Source: CBDDLJ01 sp965230635
GTDB lineage: Bacteria > Pseudomonadota > Gammaproteobacteria > UBA1113
Assembly (NCBI GenBank): GCA_965230635.1
Contig: CBDDLJ010000021.1
Location: forward strand, 1-64,000
DNA: 64,000 nucleotides
Direction: 5' to 3'
This document shows, piece by piece, positions 44,097 to 53,825 of the stretch. Position numbers and translations under genes: made by a program. The notes under the pieces are model-generated. The model did not search any database. It was not told where the DNA came from and saw only the letters and a program-made list of their open reading frames with translations. The first letter of the stretch is position 1. Each line of letters begins with the position of its first letter.

Positions 44097-44425
44097 GTTT
44101 TTTTCAAGGTGTTTATCCGTTCTATTTTTATAAAGTAGTTCAGCGAGATGCTGTAAATTAACATCATGGTATTTTTCTTTAATCAGGGACTGAATATTAC
44201 GCTTTAATGTATCTGATACTTTATTACTCTGCCTTTATTGCCATGAACAATAAATTTAACCCCTAATTTTTGATGCTTGGCAACATATCTTTCTATGGTT
44301 CGCCGTGAGCGATTCAGCAGCTTTCCCGCATTATGAATACTGATGTTGCCTTGCGTAACCTTTGCAATGATATCTACTATTAACTGAGTTTTCGAATCCA
44401 TAACAATCATCCTTAGCGACCTCAT
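44097..44425 (-). pseudogene. Broken HTH transposase N-terminus (ISNCY-like)
   Basis: MDSKTQLIVDIIAKVTQGNI (from ~44401) with a RSRRTIERYVAKHQKLG helix-turn-helix and HGNKGR resembles the N-terminus of ISNCY/IS1202-type transposases. A frameshift near 44225-44230 moves the continuation (QSNKVSDTLKRNIQSL, YHDVNLQHLAELL) into the frame of the IS5 fusion ORF. Confidence 0.6.
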
Positions 44426-44487
44426 ATAAACACGGCAACGTGTTAAGAAATCACTGATTTGTTATGTCCGTCAATCCCCCTCAATAA

Positions 44488-44763
44488 ATGAACAATACGA
44501 CAAAGTCGCTTGGTAGTTATAATACGTCAAAATCGCTTGGTGATCACACTTTTACAAATAATACTTTAACAGTGGTTCCTCTTACAGAAGAACAAAAAGC
44601 TGATTTAGTGCTCGCTTTTCAATCGGAACGAATAAAACAACAGCTGCCCCATCGCGATGTACTTATAAAAGAAAAACCGCCAGTAACAACTTTACCTCAA
44701 ATAACCTTAGGGTTCCAAACTGCAGGAACTCTATCTCCACAAGCCAAATTATCTATTCCTTAA
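44488..44763 (+). CDS. Hypothetical 91-residue protein
   Basis: Begins with two related stretches (TTKSLGSYNTSKSLGDH) and ends in a Pro/Thr-rich tail. No family recognised and no clear ribosome site. It sits between transposase debris and miaB and could be a fragment of a larger lost gene. A weak CCGC-CAGT-GCGG hairpin followed by ATTTT lies just after the stop (44769-44785). Confidence 0.4.
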   Translation: MNNTTKSLGSYNTSKSLGDHTFTNNTLTVVPLTEEQKADLVLAFQSERIKQQLPHRDVLIKEKPPVTTLPQITLGFQTAGTLSPQAKLSIP

Positions 44764-44875
44764 ACAAACCGCCAGTGCGGAATTTTGTAGGTTAGGGTCG
44801 ATCGACATATTCGGAGCAAAATTTCATTTTGAAATGTTACCTGCAAACCGTTGTCAGTATGGATCTTGGTGAGTA

Positions 44876-46213
44876 TTAACTATCAATTATTTCTCCTCGC
44901 AGTGAATTTGGTAGAGCTTCGTGTATTTTAACACGAACGAATTGACCAACTAACCGACTGTGGCCGATTGCATTAACAACGCGGTTGTTTTCTGTACGGC
45001 CAGATACTTGATTATCATTTTTTTTCGCATGACCTGTGATTAAAACATTTTGGATAGTGCCTATCATATTTTGGCTGATTTCTGAGGCTTGTTGCAATAG
45101 GCGGTTTTGCAGAATTTTTAAGCGTTGTTTTTTTGTTTCAGCGCTCACACCATCGCGTAATATTGCCGCAGGTGTGCCAGGGCGAGGGCTATAAATAAAG
45201 CTGTAGGAAGTGTCAAAATTGATTTCTTGTACTAAATCCATGGTTGCGATAAAGTCTTCATCAGTTTCACTTGGAAAGCCAACAATAAAATCGGATGAAA
45301 CGCTGATGTTAGGTTTAATTTGCCGTAATTTAGCAATCTTTTCTTTGAATTCTTCAACTGTATAACCACGTTTCATCATGCCCAGTATGCGATTTGAGCC
45401 GCTTTGTACTGGTAAGTGTAAGTGATTAGCTAATTCAGGCGTTTCGGCATAGGCTTCTATCAAGTTATCAGAAAACGCTTGTGGGTGAGATGTGGTGTAG
45501 CGTATGCGATCAATACCATCAATGCATGCGGCATAATGAATAAGTAAAGCAAGATCGGCAGTACCGCCTTCATGCATGGGACCACGATAATCATTGACAT
45601 TTTGCCCGAGAAAAGTAATTTCACGTACGCCTTGCTGCGCTAATGCCGCAACTTCGGCAAGGACATCATCAAAAGAACGACTAATTTCTTCACCGCGCGT
45701 ATAGGGTACAATGCAAAAGCTGCAATATTTGCTGCAACCTTCCATAATTGAAACTAATGCGGTTGGGCCTTCAGCTCGTGGTTCCGGTAAATGGTCAAAT
45801 TTTTCAATTTCTGGAAAACTGATATCGACAGCAGGCTTTTTTTCATGGATGACTTTGTCATATAATTCAGGCAAGCGGTGTAATGTCTGTGGTCCAAATA
45901 CTATGTCCACTGTGGGTGCACGTTTTATTATCATATCGCCTTCTTGGCTGCCAACACAACCTGCTACCCCAATAACTAAATGCGGTTTTTTTTTCTTTAA
46001 TTTTTTGAAGCGGCCCAATTCGGAAAATACCTTTTCCTGTGCTTTCTCACGAATAGAGCAGGTATTTAAGATAATGACATCTGCTTCATCGGCTTGTTCT
46101 GTTTTTTCCATTTGGTGGGATGCTGCTAAGACATCAATCATTTTATTGGTGTCATAGACATTCATCTGGCAGCCATACGTTTGTATAAATACTTTTTTAG
46201 CGGTAGTAGTCAT
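44876..46213 (-). CDS. miaB: tRNA-2-methylthio-N6-dimethylallyladenosine synthase
   Basis: 445 residues. N-terminal UPF0004 domain with cluster cysteines in YGCQMN, NTCSIR and GCVGSQ; radical-SAM motif CSKYCSFC in EGCSKYCSFCIVPYTRG; C-terminal TRAM domain. It adds the 2-methylthio group to i6A37 of tRNAs reading UNN codons. In E. coli miaB precedes ybeZ; here they are ~8.9 kb apart, same strand and order. Confidence 0.97.
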   Translation of the reverse strand: MTTTAKKVFIQTYGCQMNVYDTNKMIDVLAASHQMEKTEQADEADVIILNTCSIREKAQEKVFSELGRFKKLKKKKPHLVIGVAGCVGSQEGDMIIKRAPTVDIVFGPQTLHRLPELYDKVIHEKKPAVDISFPEIEKFDHLPEPRAEGPTALVSIMEGCSKYCSFCIVPYTRGEEISRSFDDVLAEVAALAQQGVREITFLGQNVNDYRGPMHEGGTADLALLIHYAACIDGIDRIRYTTSHPQAFSDNLIEAYAETPELANHLHLPVQSGSNRILGMMKRGYTVEEFKEKIAKLRQIKPNISVSSDFIVGFPSETDEDFIATMDLVQEINFDTSYSFIYSPRPGTPAAILRDGVSAETKKQRLKILQNRLLQQASEISQNMIGTIQNVLITGHAKKNDNQVSGRTENNRVVNAIGHSRLVGQFVRVKIHEALPNSLRGEIIDS

Positions 46214-46244
46214 ATTTTGGTCTCGCTTGCTAGCACTAGGCCGC

Positions 46245-47555
46245 TTAAGAGACGGCCTTGTGGTCGATAGTTTTACAGTATGTTTCTTTGATGAATGGTA
46301 ATATGGCCAAGGCTAAGAGTAAACAGGCAGGGCATACAAGCAGCGCAATTTTGTACTCTGAGACACTATATAGTCTTTGATTGTCCGTTAAATGTCCACT
46401 CCAAAGTAAATCGAGTAATTTTCCTACGATCAGAGGAGCTAGAGCTGGTCCTAAACTGTTCACCATATTCATAAAACCTAAGGCGCTGCCACTGTATTCT
46501 GATCGATGTTGTTCACGCACAATAGAAAAAGAAGGCACAAAGCCTGTTGTAAAAAAGCCAAAGAGAAACAATAAAAAGTTGTAAGTGAGGTAGCTTAAAT
46601 TGGGAACATATAAGATAAAGATAATCAATGTAAGTGTTGTAATAGTACTAATATAAAGTGTTACTTTACGACGGCCAATGAAATCGGATATGCTGCCGAA
46701 AAATGGGCTGCCAAAAATCCAGCCTAGGTACATGATCGATACTAACCAAACTGATTTTTCTACAGAGAAACCACGCAGTGCAGGCATATAGGATTGTAAC
46801 CAATACATTAATGCGGCTGTTGGCGCGTACATTAAGGCACCGTAGGCCGCAGTTAGCCAAGTTTGTCTACTACTAAGAATTTTCTTTGAACCAATCAGTA
46901 GATCGCGCAAGTTAATTTCTTCACCATGCTTATTACGAGCTCGTTTCATGCCGGGAGGTCGATCACGAATAACAAAAAACATGATAAGCATGAGTGTAAT
47001 GCCAAAAACACCTAATATCAGCATAGCGTGGCGCCAACCATAGCGTTCTAGTGCTAAGCCTAGCGGTGCGGCACCAAATGCGGCACCTGTAATCCCAATA
47101 GTTAATGTTAAACCGTGCATAAGAGCAAAACGCTTACTGCTAAACCAATTGGCAGTGATAATGAGGGCGCCTAACATAGCAAAACCCGATCCAAGACCTG
47201 TGACAAAGCGGGCTATTTCAATATAGGCAAAATTTTGTGCAGAGGCCATGATGACGGTACCAACACCGCAAACCCCTGCAGCAATCGTTAATAATTTACG
47301 TGGGCCAAAGCGATCGAGTAGTAAACCTGCAGGGAGTTGCACGGAACTATAGGCTAAAAAGTAAAATGTTGATAATAATCCAAATTTTGTTGCGCTTATG
47401 CCGAATGTGCTGCTTAATGGTTTCAACATGACGCTGGTTGAATTTTGTAATAAAAATTCATAAAAGAAAAAAATAGCAGCAAGTAGCCACATCGTCAGTG
47501 GTAAAAATAAACTGATTTTTTTCTGTTTTATTCTACTTCTTGTTGTTGTGCTCAT
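46245..47555 (-). CDS. Major facilitator superfamily transporter
   Basis: 436 residues, 12 hydrophobic segments. Motif A-like LLLDRFGPRKLLTIAAG follows TM2, and RFVTGLGSGFAMLGALI matches TM4 of anion:cation-symporter-like members common in Coxiella and Legionella. The substrate cannot be read from sequence. miaB follows 31 bp downstream on the same strand. Confidence 0.9.
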   Translation of the reverse strand: MSTTTRSRIKQKKISLFLPLTMWLLAAIFFFYEFLLQNSTSVMLKPLSSTFGISATKFGLLSTFYFLAYSSVQLPAGLLLDRFGPRKLLTIAAGVCGVGTVIMASAQNFAYIEIARFVTGLGSGFAMLGALIITANWFSSKRFALMHGLTLTIGITGAAFGAAPLGLALERYGWRHAMLILGVFGITLMLIMFFVIRDRPPGMKRARNKHGEEINLRDLLIGSKKILSSRQTWLTAAYGALMYAPTAALMYWLQSYMPALRGFSVEKSVWLVSIMYLGWIFGSPFFGSISDFIGRRKVTLYISTITTLTLIIFILYVPNLSYLTYNFLLFLFGFFTTGFVPSFSIVREQHRSEYSGSALGFMNMVNSLGPALAPLIVGKLLDLLWSGHLTDNQRLYSVSEYKIALLVCPACLLLALAILPFIKETYCKTIDHKAVS

Positions 47556-47864
47556 AAATGTCTCTTATTTGCTCGTTGTGTCTTGTAAATAATTAGATAG
47601 AATATATTCTCCTAACTAAACGGTTGTTTCAATTAGGTATTTGCTAATACCAAAGTTGTTTTATTATGCAGAATAACTTGAGTATTTACAATAAATCAAT
47701 GTGCCTATTTTGAAATAAATGATCGTTGCGGGTAAACATTACGTATTTTATACGTAGTGTTTATTGCACCAACTGTTTAAAATAAAGACTTGTGTTGATC
47801 AATTTATCATTTTATAATCGTTACTATTCTCCACTATTATGAGAATAAACGGTTAGGGGCCGCT
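47556..47864. other. Intergenic region with hairpin
   Basis: Divergent promoter region between the MFS gene and the 463-residue orphan. TAAACATTACGTA (47733-47745) pairs with TACGTAGTGTTTA (47751-47763), one mismatch, 5-bp loop. A possible regulatory site or leftover terminator. Confidence 0.5.
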
Positions 47865-49256
47865 ATGTTTAATTATACATATAGCTCGGAATTTTCTGCT
47901 ATAAATGGACAAACACACGTCATTTTACCTTCTGCTATCCTAGTTTACTATGGGAAAAGAGTGAAAAATCATTTAAATGGACTTATCGTGGCAGAAAGCG
48001 ATCATAGTGACAAGCATTCTTTCACACACTTAATTGATACCGAACAAGATGTAAGAAATATAAAACAAGGTTTAAACATTGATGTTGCTAATTTAATTGA
48101 AGGTAAACGTGAATATAAAGTTTGGTGTATTTCTCAATCAGATGGGTATAACAATGCCATTAGTAAGTGTTATGTTGATACAGATGTTGTTTTTATTTTT
48201 AGTTGTGGTGTTAGTTTAAAAGGTACTGTTTCAGTTAATATGCAAAGGGCAAAAGAGATGCGAGGAGAAGGTTGGGAAGCTTATCGGGTTTCGTATCCTA
48301 AAAATAAAGATATTAAATTTACCCCTACAGCGGGGAGTGAGTTTTTAACAGATAAACAGTCAATCACTATCCACAAAGATCAAGCAAAAGAGGTAATGCT
48401 AACCTTATTGCGACAAGTATCAAAATTGATATATATCAATGCAGCATCTTCATTAGAAAGTTTATTGGAACCCTCTAATGTAAAAAACTATTTATTGCAA
48501 ATCTACGGTATAGAGTTTGAAGAGTTGCAGGATCGCTTGTCGCGCTGTTTTGACGATAGTGATAGTATTAAGTTAAAAGAAATATTGGCTAATGTTGATA
48601 CTTATTACACAAAAACATTGGATATTAAATATGAACATTTGACTGCCTTTGATTTGATTCCGGCTTTTAGAAACGACGAGACTATTTCTAAGCAAGGCAA
48701 CGTATCCAGATTTTTTCGTATCAATAGTAGCTTAGAAACAGTGCAACAGGAGGAAGACTCTGTTCAAGTGGTGTATAACAGACCGGATCGACCCTATATT
48801 GGTTTGGTGCAGAATTATCTTAATTATACAGCAGACAATTTTCATACATTGCAACCAGTAGAGCAGGTTACAGCAGTTGATCTTCATCGTGCTGAAGCGA
48901 TTTACAGTAAGATTGCAGCGATTCCTAAATTTTTAGCATATAGTCACCGTTTAGCCAATGGTATTGATGAAAGTATAGTAAGTATGTCCAAAAATTTACT
49001 TAAAAAATATATTGAAGTATTAATTGGAACTATTATAGCCGCTAGCCCAAAATTAGCAGAACAGCTCATTAAGAAAGCTAACTCTGACACTGTAAGAAAA
49101 GAAGACGCATCTGTTTCTTTTTCATTTTTTTCGCCTCAGGAAATACTTAGAAAGCCGGCACCTTTGCAAACCGGTAGGGATCCTGCTAAGCGATTGCTCG
49201 ATAGCCATTCTAATTATAGGCGTTCAGCTTCAGTAGCTCCTACATACCGGCGATGA
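47865..49256 (+). CDS. Orphan 463-residue protein, candidate effector
   Basis: Preceded by TAGGGG six bases before the ATG. No family recognised. No signal peptide or membrane segment; mixed alpha/beta character, Asp/Asn/Tyr-rich in the first half, and a basic Ser/Arg-rich tail ending APTYRR after SFSFFSPQEILRK. It stands alone on the plus strand between minus-strand core genes, with gatB starting 5 bp beyond its stop, tail to tail. Its orphan status beside core genes makes an effector plausible, but nothing in the sequence proves it. Confidence 0.6.
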   Translation: MFNYTYSSEFSAINGQTHVILPSAILVYYGKRVKNHLNGLIVAESDHSDKHSFTHLIDTEQDVRNIKQGLNIDVANLIEGKREYKVWCISQSDGYNNAISKCYVDTDVVFIFSCGVSLKGTVSVNMQRAKEMRGEGWEAYRVSYPKNKDIKFTPTAGSEFLTDKQSITIHKDQAKEVMLTLLRQVSKLIYINAASSLESLLEPSNVKNYLLQIYGIEFEELQDRLSRCFDDSDSIKLKEILANVDTYYTKTLDIKYEHLTAFDLIPAFRNDETISKQGNVSRFFRINSSLETVQQEEDSVQVVYNRPDRPYIGLVQNYLNYTADNFHTLQPVEQVTAVDLHRAEAIYSKIAAIPKFLAYSHRLANGIDESIVSMSKNLLKKYIEVLIGTIIAASPKLAEQLIKKANSDTVRKEDASVSFSFFSPQEILRKPAPLQTGRDPAKRLLDSHSNYRRSASVAPTYRR

Positions 49257-49261
49257 GCAAT

Positions 49262-50692
49262 TTATTGTAATTTTTTCTTCAATAATGCATTCAACTGCTG
49301 GGGATTTGCTTTGCCCTTTGTCGCCTTCATCGCTTGGCCAACAAAGAAACCAAATAATTTTTCTTTACCTGCGCGGTATGCGTTGAGTTGCTCAGGATTG
49401 TTTGCTAGTATTTCATCGATAATTTTTTCAATTTCATCTGCATTCGAAATCTGTCGTAAGCCTTGTTCATCGATAACTTGATCGGCACTTTTTTCACTTT
49501 GCCATAAAGTGTCAAAGATAGTTTTAGCAATTTTTCCTGATATGGTTTTATCGTGAATACGATCAAGTAATCCTGCTAATTGTGCTGTACTAACAGGGCT
49601 TTGTGAGATAGTGAGGTTCTCTTTATTTAATGCTCCAGCCAAGTCACCCATAACCCAGTTAGCAACTAATTTTGCTGGCGCACAACTTTGTTGTTTTACT
49701 GTCTCAAAATAGTCAGCCAATGATTTTTCTGCGGTTAATACACTAGCGTCGTAGTTGTTCAAACCATATTCTTGTTGAAAGCGTTGATATTTTTGTTGAG
49801 GCAATTCAGGTAACATATCTTTTAACTTAGCGATGGTATCTTGAGAGATGATAACAGGAAGTAAGTCAGGATCGGGGAAATAGCGGTAATCATTGGCTTC
49901 TTCTTTGCTGCGCATTGCTCGCGTTTCATTTTTGTTCGCGTCATATAAGCGTGTTTCTTGAACAATAGAGCCGCCACTTTCTAATGTCGCAATTTGTCGA
50001 CTTATTTCATAGTTTATAGCTTTTTCAACAAAACGGAAGGAATTAATATTCTTCACTTCCGTGCGCGTGCCGAATTTTTCTTCGCCTTTAGGACGTACAG
50101 AGATATTGGCGTCACAGCGAAATGATCCTTCCTGCATATTACCATCGCAGATTTCAATATAACGTACTAGTGTATGCAATGCCTTTAAATAGGCAACGGC
50201 TTCTTCAGCGCTACGCATATCAGGCTCAGAGACAATTTCTAATAATGGGGTACCCGCGCGGTTTAAATCAATACCTGACATGCCATGAAAATCTTCATGT
50301 AGTGATTTTCCCGCATCCTCTTCTAAGTGAGCACGTGTGATATTTATGCGCTTTTCAGTGCCATCAATATAAATAATCAAGTGACCTTTGCCAATAATCG
50401 GTAGTTCAAACTGACTGATTTGATAGCCTTTGGGCAGATCCGGATAAAAATAATTTTTTCTGGCAAATACCGACTCTGATGGAATATCAGCGTCAATGCT
50501 TAGGCCAAATTTAATCGCCATAGCAACTGCTTTTTCATTGAGCACGGGTAATACACCTGGGAGACCTAAATCAATAGCACAAGCTTGTGTATTTGGTTCA
50601 GCTCCGTAAGCAGTTGCAGCACCAGAAAAAATTTTAGATTCCGTTTGTAATTGTGCGTGAACTTCTAATCCGATAACACTTTCCCATTCCAT
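49262..50692 (-). CDS. gatB: Asp/Glu-tRNA(Asn/Gln) amidotransferase subunit B
   Basis: 476 residues from the ATG at 50692 with AGAGG 6 bp upstream. VIGLEVHAQLQTESKIFSG, the FARKNYFYPDLPKGYQISQ segment and a C-terminal YqeY-like helical domain are typical. GatB phosphorylates misacylated Glu-tRNA(Gln)/Asp-tRNA(Asn), and GatA supplies ammonia. Last gene of gatCAB. Confidence 0.97.
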   Translation of the reverse strand: MEWESVIGLEVHAQLQTESKIFSGAATAYGAEPNTQACAIDLGLPGVLPVLNEKAVAMAIKFGLSIDADIPSESVFARKNYFYPDLPKGYQISQFELPIIGKGHLIIYIDGTEKRINITRAHLEEDAGKSLHEDFHGMSGIDLNRAGTPLLEIVSEPDMRSAEEAVAYLKALHTLVRYIEICDGNMQEGSFRCDANISVRPKGEEKFGTRTEVKNINSFRFVEKAINYEISRQIATLESGGSIVQETRLYDANKNETRAMRSKEEANDYRYFPDPDLLPVIISQDTIAKLKDMLPELPQQKYQRFQQEYGLNNYDASVLTAEKSLADYFETVKQQSCAPAKLVANWVMGDLAGALNKENLTISQSPVSTAQLAGLLDRIHDKTISGKIAKTIFDTLWQSEKSADQVIDEQGLRQISNADEIEKIIDEILANNPEQLNAYRAGKEKLFGFFVGQAMKATKGKANPQQLNALLKKKLQ

Positions 50693-50704
50693 AAACAACC
50701 TCTT

Positions 50705-52162
50705 TTAACCCTGTAATAACGTTGGTATTTTTTGATGCCAGTCAGTATTTTTTTGATATTGATGAGCCATATTTAATAACTTTCCTTCTTGAAAGTAATT
50801 ACCAATAATCTGTAAGCCCACAGGTAATTGTTGGTTAAATCCTGCGGGTATGGCAATACTAGGTAGTCCTGCCAAATTAACAGCAATAGTGAAAATATCA
50901 GATAAATACATTTTTATTGGATCATCTGTTTTGCTGCCAAGTGGGAAGGCAGTAGTTGGCGTAACAGGTGATATGATGCAATCAACTTGTTCAAATGCGC
51001 GCTGAAAGTCTTCGCGAATCAAGCGGCGTACTTTTTGTGCTTTTAAATAATATGCGTCGTAATATCCAGCAGATAAAACATAGGTACCCACCATAATACG
51101 ACGTTGTACTTCACAACCAAAGCCTTCTCCACGGCTGCGTGTATATAGGTCTTCTAAATCTTTCGGCGCATCACAACGATAACCATAACGAACACCATCA
51201 TAGCGTGATAGGTTAGAAGAAGCTTCTGCCGGAGCAATAATATAATAAGTTGGGATAGCAAATTCTGTGTGTGGCAGGCTGATTTCAGTAACGTTAGCGC
51301 CCATGCGAGTATATTCAGTTATAGCATTATCGATCAGTTTAGCAATAGTATGATCGAGTTGTTCGGTGAAATATTCTTTAGGTAAGCCTATTGTCGTGCC
51401 TGTTAAATCTTGCTCAAGTTGATCGATATATTGTGGAACCGGTTCATTCATAGACGTTGAATCTTTTTCATCAAAGCCGGATATGACATTCAGCATATGG
51501 GCAGCGTCTGCTGCATTGCGAGCAAAAATTCCTGCTTGATCCAGGCTAGAGGCATAGGCAATCATGCCGTAACGTGAAACGCGACCATAGGTTGGTTTTA
51601 CCCCCGTTAATCCACAGAATGAAGCAGGTTGGCGAATGGAACCACCGGTATCAGTGCCTGTTGCTGCTGCGCAAAGCTGTGCTGCGACAGCAGCAGCAGA
51701 ACCGCCAGAAGAGCCGCCGGGTACTCGTGTGGTATCCCATGGATTTTTGACAGTGCCGAAAAAACTATTTTCATTCGAAGAACCCATGCCAAATTCATCC
51801 AAGTTAGTTTTACCTAAGGTAACGAATCCAGCATCATTACATTTTGAGACCACAGTTGCGTCGTACGGCGCAATGAAATTATGTAACATTTTTGAACCAC
51901 AAGTGGTTAAGATACCTTTTGTGCAAAAAATATCTTTGTGGGCAATAGGAATGCCTGTTAGCGGATGATGGTTTCCTTCTGCACGTTTTTTGTCTGCAAT
52001 GTTAGCTTGATATAAAGCAGAATCAGCACAAACATGGGTGAAACAATTGAGTTTGGGTTGCCAACGTTGAATAGCATCAAGGTGGGCTTGTGTTAATTCC
52101 ATACTAGAAAATTCAGCATTTGCTAAACCTTTAGCCATTTCGAGTAATGTTAATTGCAGCAT
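50705..52162 (-). CDS. gatA: Asp/Glu-tRNA(Asn/Gln) amidotransferase subunit A
   Basis: 485 residues from the ATG at 52162, with AGGAAA upstream; the TTG at 52183 overlapping gatC is less likely. Amidase-signature triad: Lys in GIPIAHKDIFC, cis-Ser in GGSSGGSAAAVAA and nucleophilic Ser in GTDTGGSIRQPASFCG. It hydrolyses glutamine to give ammonia for GatB. Confidence 0.97.
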   Translation of the reverse strand: MLQLTLLEMAKGLANAEFSSMELTQAHLDAIQRWQPKLNCFTHVCADSALYQANIADKKRAEGNHHPLTGIPIAHKDIFCTKGILTTCGSKMLHNFIAPYDATVVSKCNDAGFVTLGKTNLDEFGMGSSNENSFFGTVKNPWDTTRVPGGSSGGSAAAVAAQLCAAATGTDTGGSIRQPASFCGLTGVKPTYGRVSRYGMIAYASSLDQAGIFARNAADAAHMLNVISGFDEKDSTSMNEPVPQYIDQLEQDLTGTTIGLPKEYFTEQLDHTIAKLIDNAITEYTRMGANVTEISLPHTEFAIPTYYIIAPAEASSNLSRYDGVRYGYRCDAPKDLEDLYTRSRGEGFGCEVQRRIMVGTYVLSAGYYDAYYLKAQKVRRLIREDFQRAFEQVDCIISPVTPTTAFPLGSKTDDPIKMYLSDIFTIAVNLAGLPSIAIPAGFNQQLPVGLQIIGNYFQEGKLLNMAHQYQKNTDWHQKIPTLLQG

Positions 52163-52175
52163 ATTGATGTTTCCT

Positions 52176-52463
52176 TTATTCAATGACTTTTGGCACTAAA
52201 TAGAGCCCTGCTTCTTTTTGAGGTGCTAGTGATAGCATGCTATCTCTTTGATTAACCTCTGTGACTTTATCGGCCCGCAAATGTTGTGTTGCATCCAGAG
52301 GGTGAGCCATTGGTTGACTATTACTAGTATCGGTACGATTTAAATCATTAACTAGCGTTAAAATAGCGGATAAATCGTGGTTATAGTTGGCTAATTTATC
52401 AGCAGGTATGGCTAATTTCGCCAAGTTAGCTATTTTTTCTATGTCCTTTTCAGAGATAGACAT
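52176..52463 (-). CDS. gatC: Asp/Glu-tRNA(Asn/Gln) amidotransferase subunit C
   Basis: 95 residues. DIEKIANLAKLAI and the C-terminal LAPQKEAGLYLVPKVIE match GatC, the small scaffold holding GatA and GatB together. It heads the gatCAB operon, divergent from mreB, an arrangement seen in Pseudomonas and relatives. GGAG precedes the ATG. Confidence 0.95.
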   Translation of the reverse strand: MSISEKDIEKIANLAKLAIPADKLANYNHDLSAILTLVNDLNRTDTSNSQPMAHPLDATQHLRADKVTEVNQRDSMLSLAPQKEAGLYLVPKVIE

Positions 52464-52689
52464 GTGTACTCCTTGTGATCAAATAAATAAGTATCTTATT
52501 CGATTATGCTAAATTCGGTAGTTGGTGTCTACTGTGGTAAATTAATGTACTGAATTTTGTTGATATTTTCAGTATCTTAGTGAATTTCAGATAATTATAT
52601 CGTTAATAATAAATAATTTGCACATAAGGGCAATCAAAGCGTAAAATAGTGCAAATTTATGCGTATTTATAGATTAAGAGGCAAGAATA

Positions 52690-53733
52690 GTGCTAAAACG
52701 ATTTCGTGGTGTATTTTCCAATGATTTATCGATTGATTTAGGGACAGCAAATACCCTAATTTATGTGCGTGGCAAAGGTATCGTCTTGAATGAACCTTCC
52801 GTTGTTGCTTTGCGACAAGATTTTACCAGTGGGACAACGCGAGTGGTCGCGGTTGGTATCGAAGCGAAACGTATGTTAGGTCGCACCCCTGGTAATATTT
52901 CAGCCACCAGGCCGTTGAAAGATGGTGTTATTGCTGATTTTTATGTCACTGAAAAAATGTTACAACATTTTATACACAAAGTTCACGAAAACAAATTTCT
53001 TCGACCCAGTCCACGTGTATTGGTTTGTGTGCCGTGTGGCTCGACTCAAGTTGAGCGTCGAGCGATTCGTGAGTCCGCTATGGGCGCAGGTGCGCGCGAA
53101 GTTTACTTAATTGAAGAGCCTATGGCTGCAGCAATGGGATCAGGCATGCCAGTGGAAGAAGCCAGTGGTTCCATGGTTGTGGATATTGGTGGTGGAACGA
53201 CTGAAGTTGCGATTATTTCATTGAGTGGTATTGTTTATTCAGCCTCAGTTCGTATTGGTGGTGATCGTTTTGATGAAGCTATTATTAACTATGTGCGCAG
53301 GAATTATGGCATTTTAATCGGAGAAACCACGGCTGAGCGTATTAAACATGAAATTGGTACGGCTTATCCAGCCAATGAAGTGCGAGAATTAGAAGTGAGA
53401 GGGCGCAATTTAGCCGAAGGTGTGCCGCGTAGCTTTACATTAAATAGTAATGAAATATTAGAGGCATTGCAGGAACCACTGTCGGGTATTGCTGGTGCAG
53501 TGCGAGCGGCATTAGAGCAAGCACCGCCCGAGCTAGCAGCAGATATTGCAGAACGTGGAATGATATTAACTGGTGGTGGTGCATTATTGCGCGAATTAGA
53601 AAGATTATTGATGGAAGAGACAGGATTACCTGTTATTATTGCGGAAGATCCATTAACTTGTGTAGCAAGAGGCGGTGGCCGTGCCCTAGAGTTAATGGAT
53701 GTTATTGGAGGTGATTTTCTATCGACGGATTAA
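52690..53733 (+). CDS. mreB: Rod-shape determining actin homologue MreB
   Basis: 347 residues with a GTG start after AAGAGG. Actin-fold ATP motifs: LSIDLGTANTLIYVRGKG (phosphate 1), VVDIGGGTTEVAIIS (phosphate 2) and LTGGGALLRELERLL (adenosine). It polymerises under the inner membrane and guides lateral wall synthesis. mreC follows after ~92 bp. Confidence 0.98.
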   Translation: MLKRFRGVFSNDLSIDLGTANTLIYVRGKGIVLNEPSVVALRQDFTSGTTRVVAVGIEAKRMLGRTPGNISATRPLKDGVIADFYVTEKMLQHFIHKVHENKFLRPSPRVLVCVPCGSTQVERRAIRESAMGAGAREVYLIEEPMAAAMGSGMPVEEASGSMVVDIGGGTTEVAIISLSGIVYSASVRIGGDRFDEAIINYVRRNYGILIGETTAERIKHEIGTAYPANEVRELEVRGRNLAEGVPRSFTLNSNEILEALQEPLSGIAGAVRAALEQAPPELAADIAERGMILTGGGALLRELERLLMEETGLPVIIAEDPLTCVARGGGRALELMDVIGGDFLSTD

Positions 53734-53825
53734 TTAGCATTTTAAAGGTAATTTTTATAGCGAGATTTGCCAAATAGCGGCATTCACTGGAAAAGTGCTG
53801 AATACTTTATTAAGAGAGAGTACCT

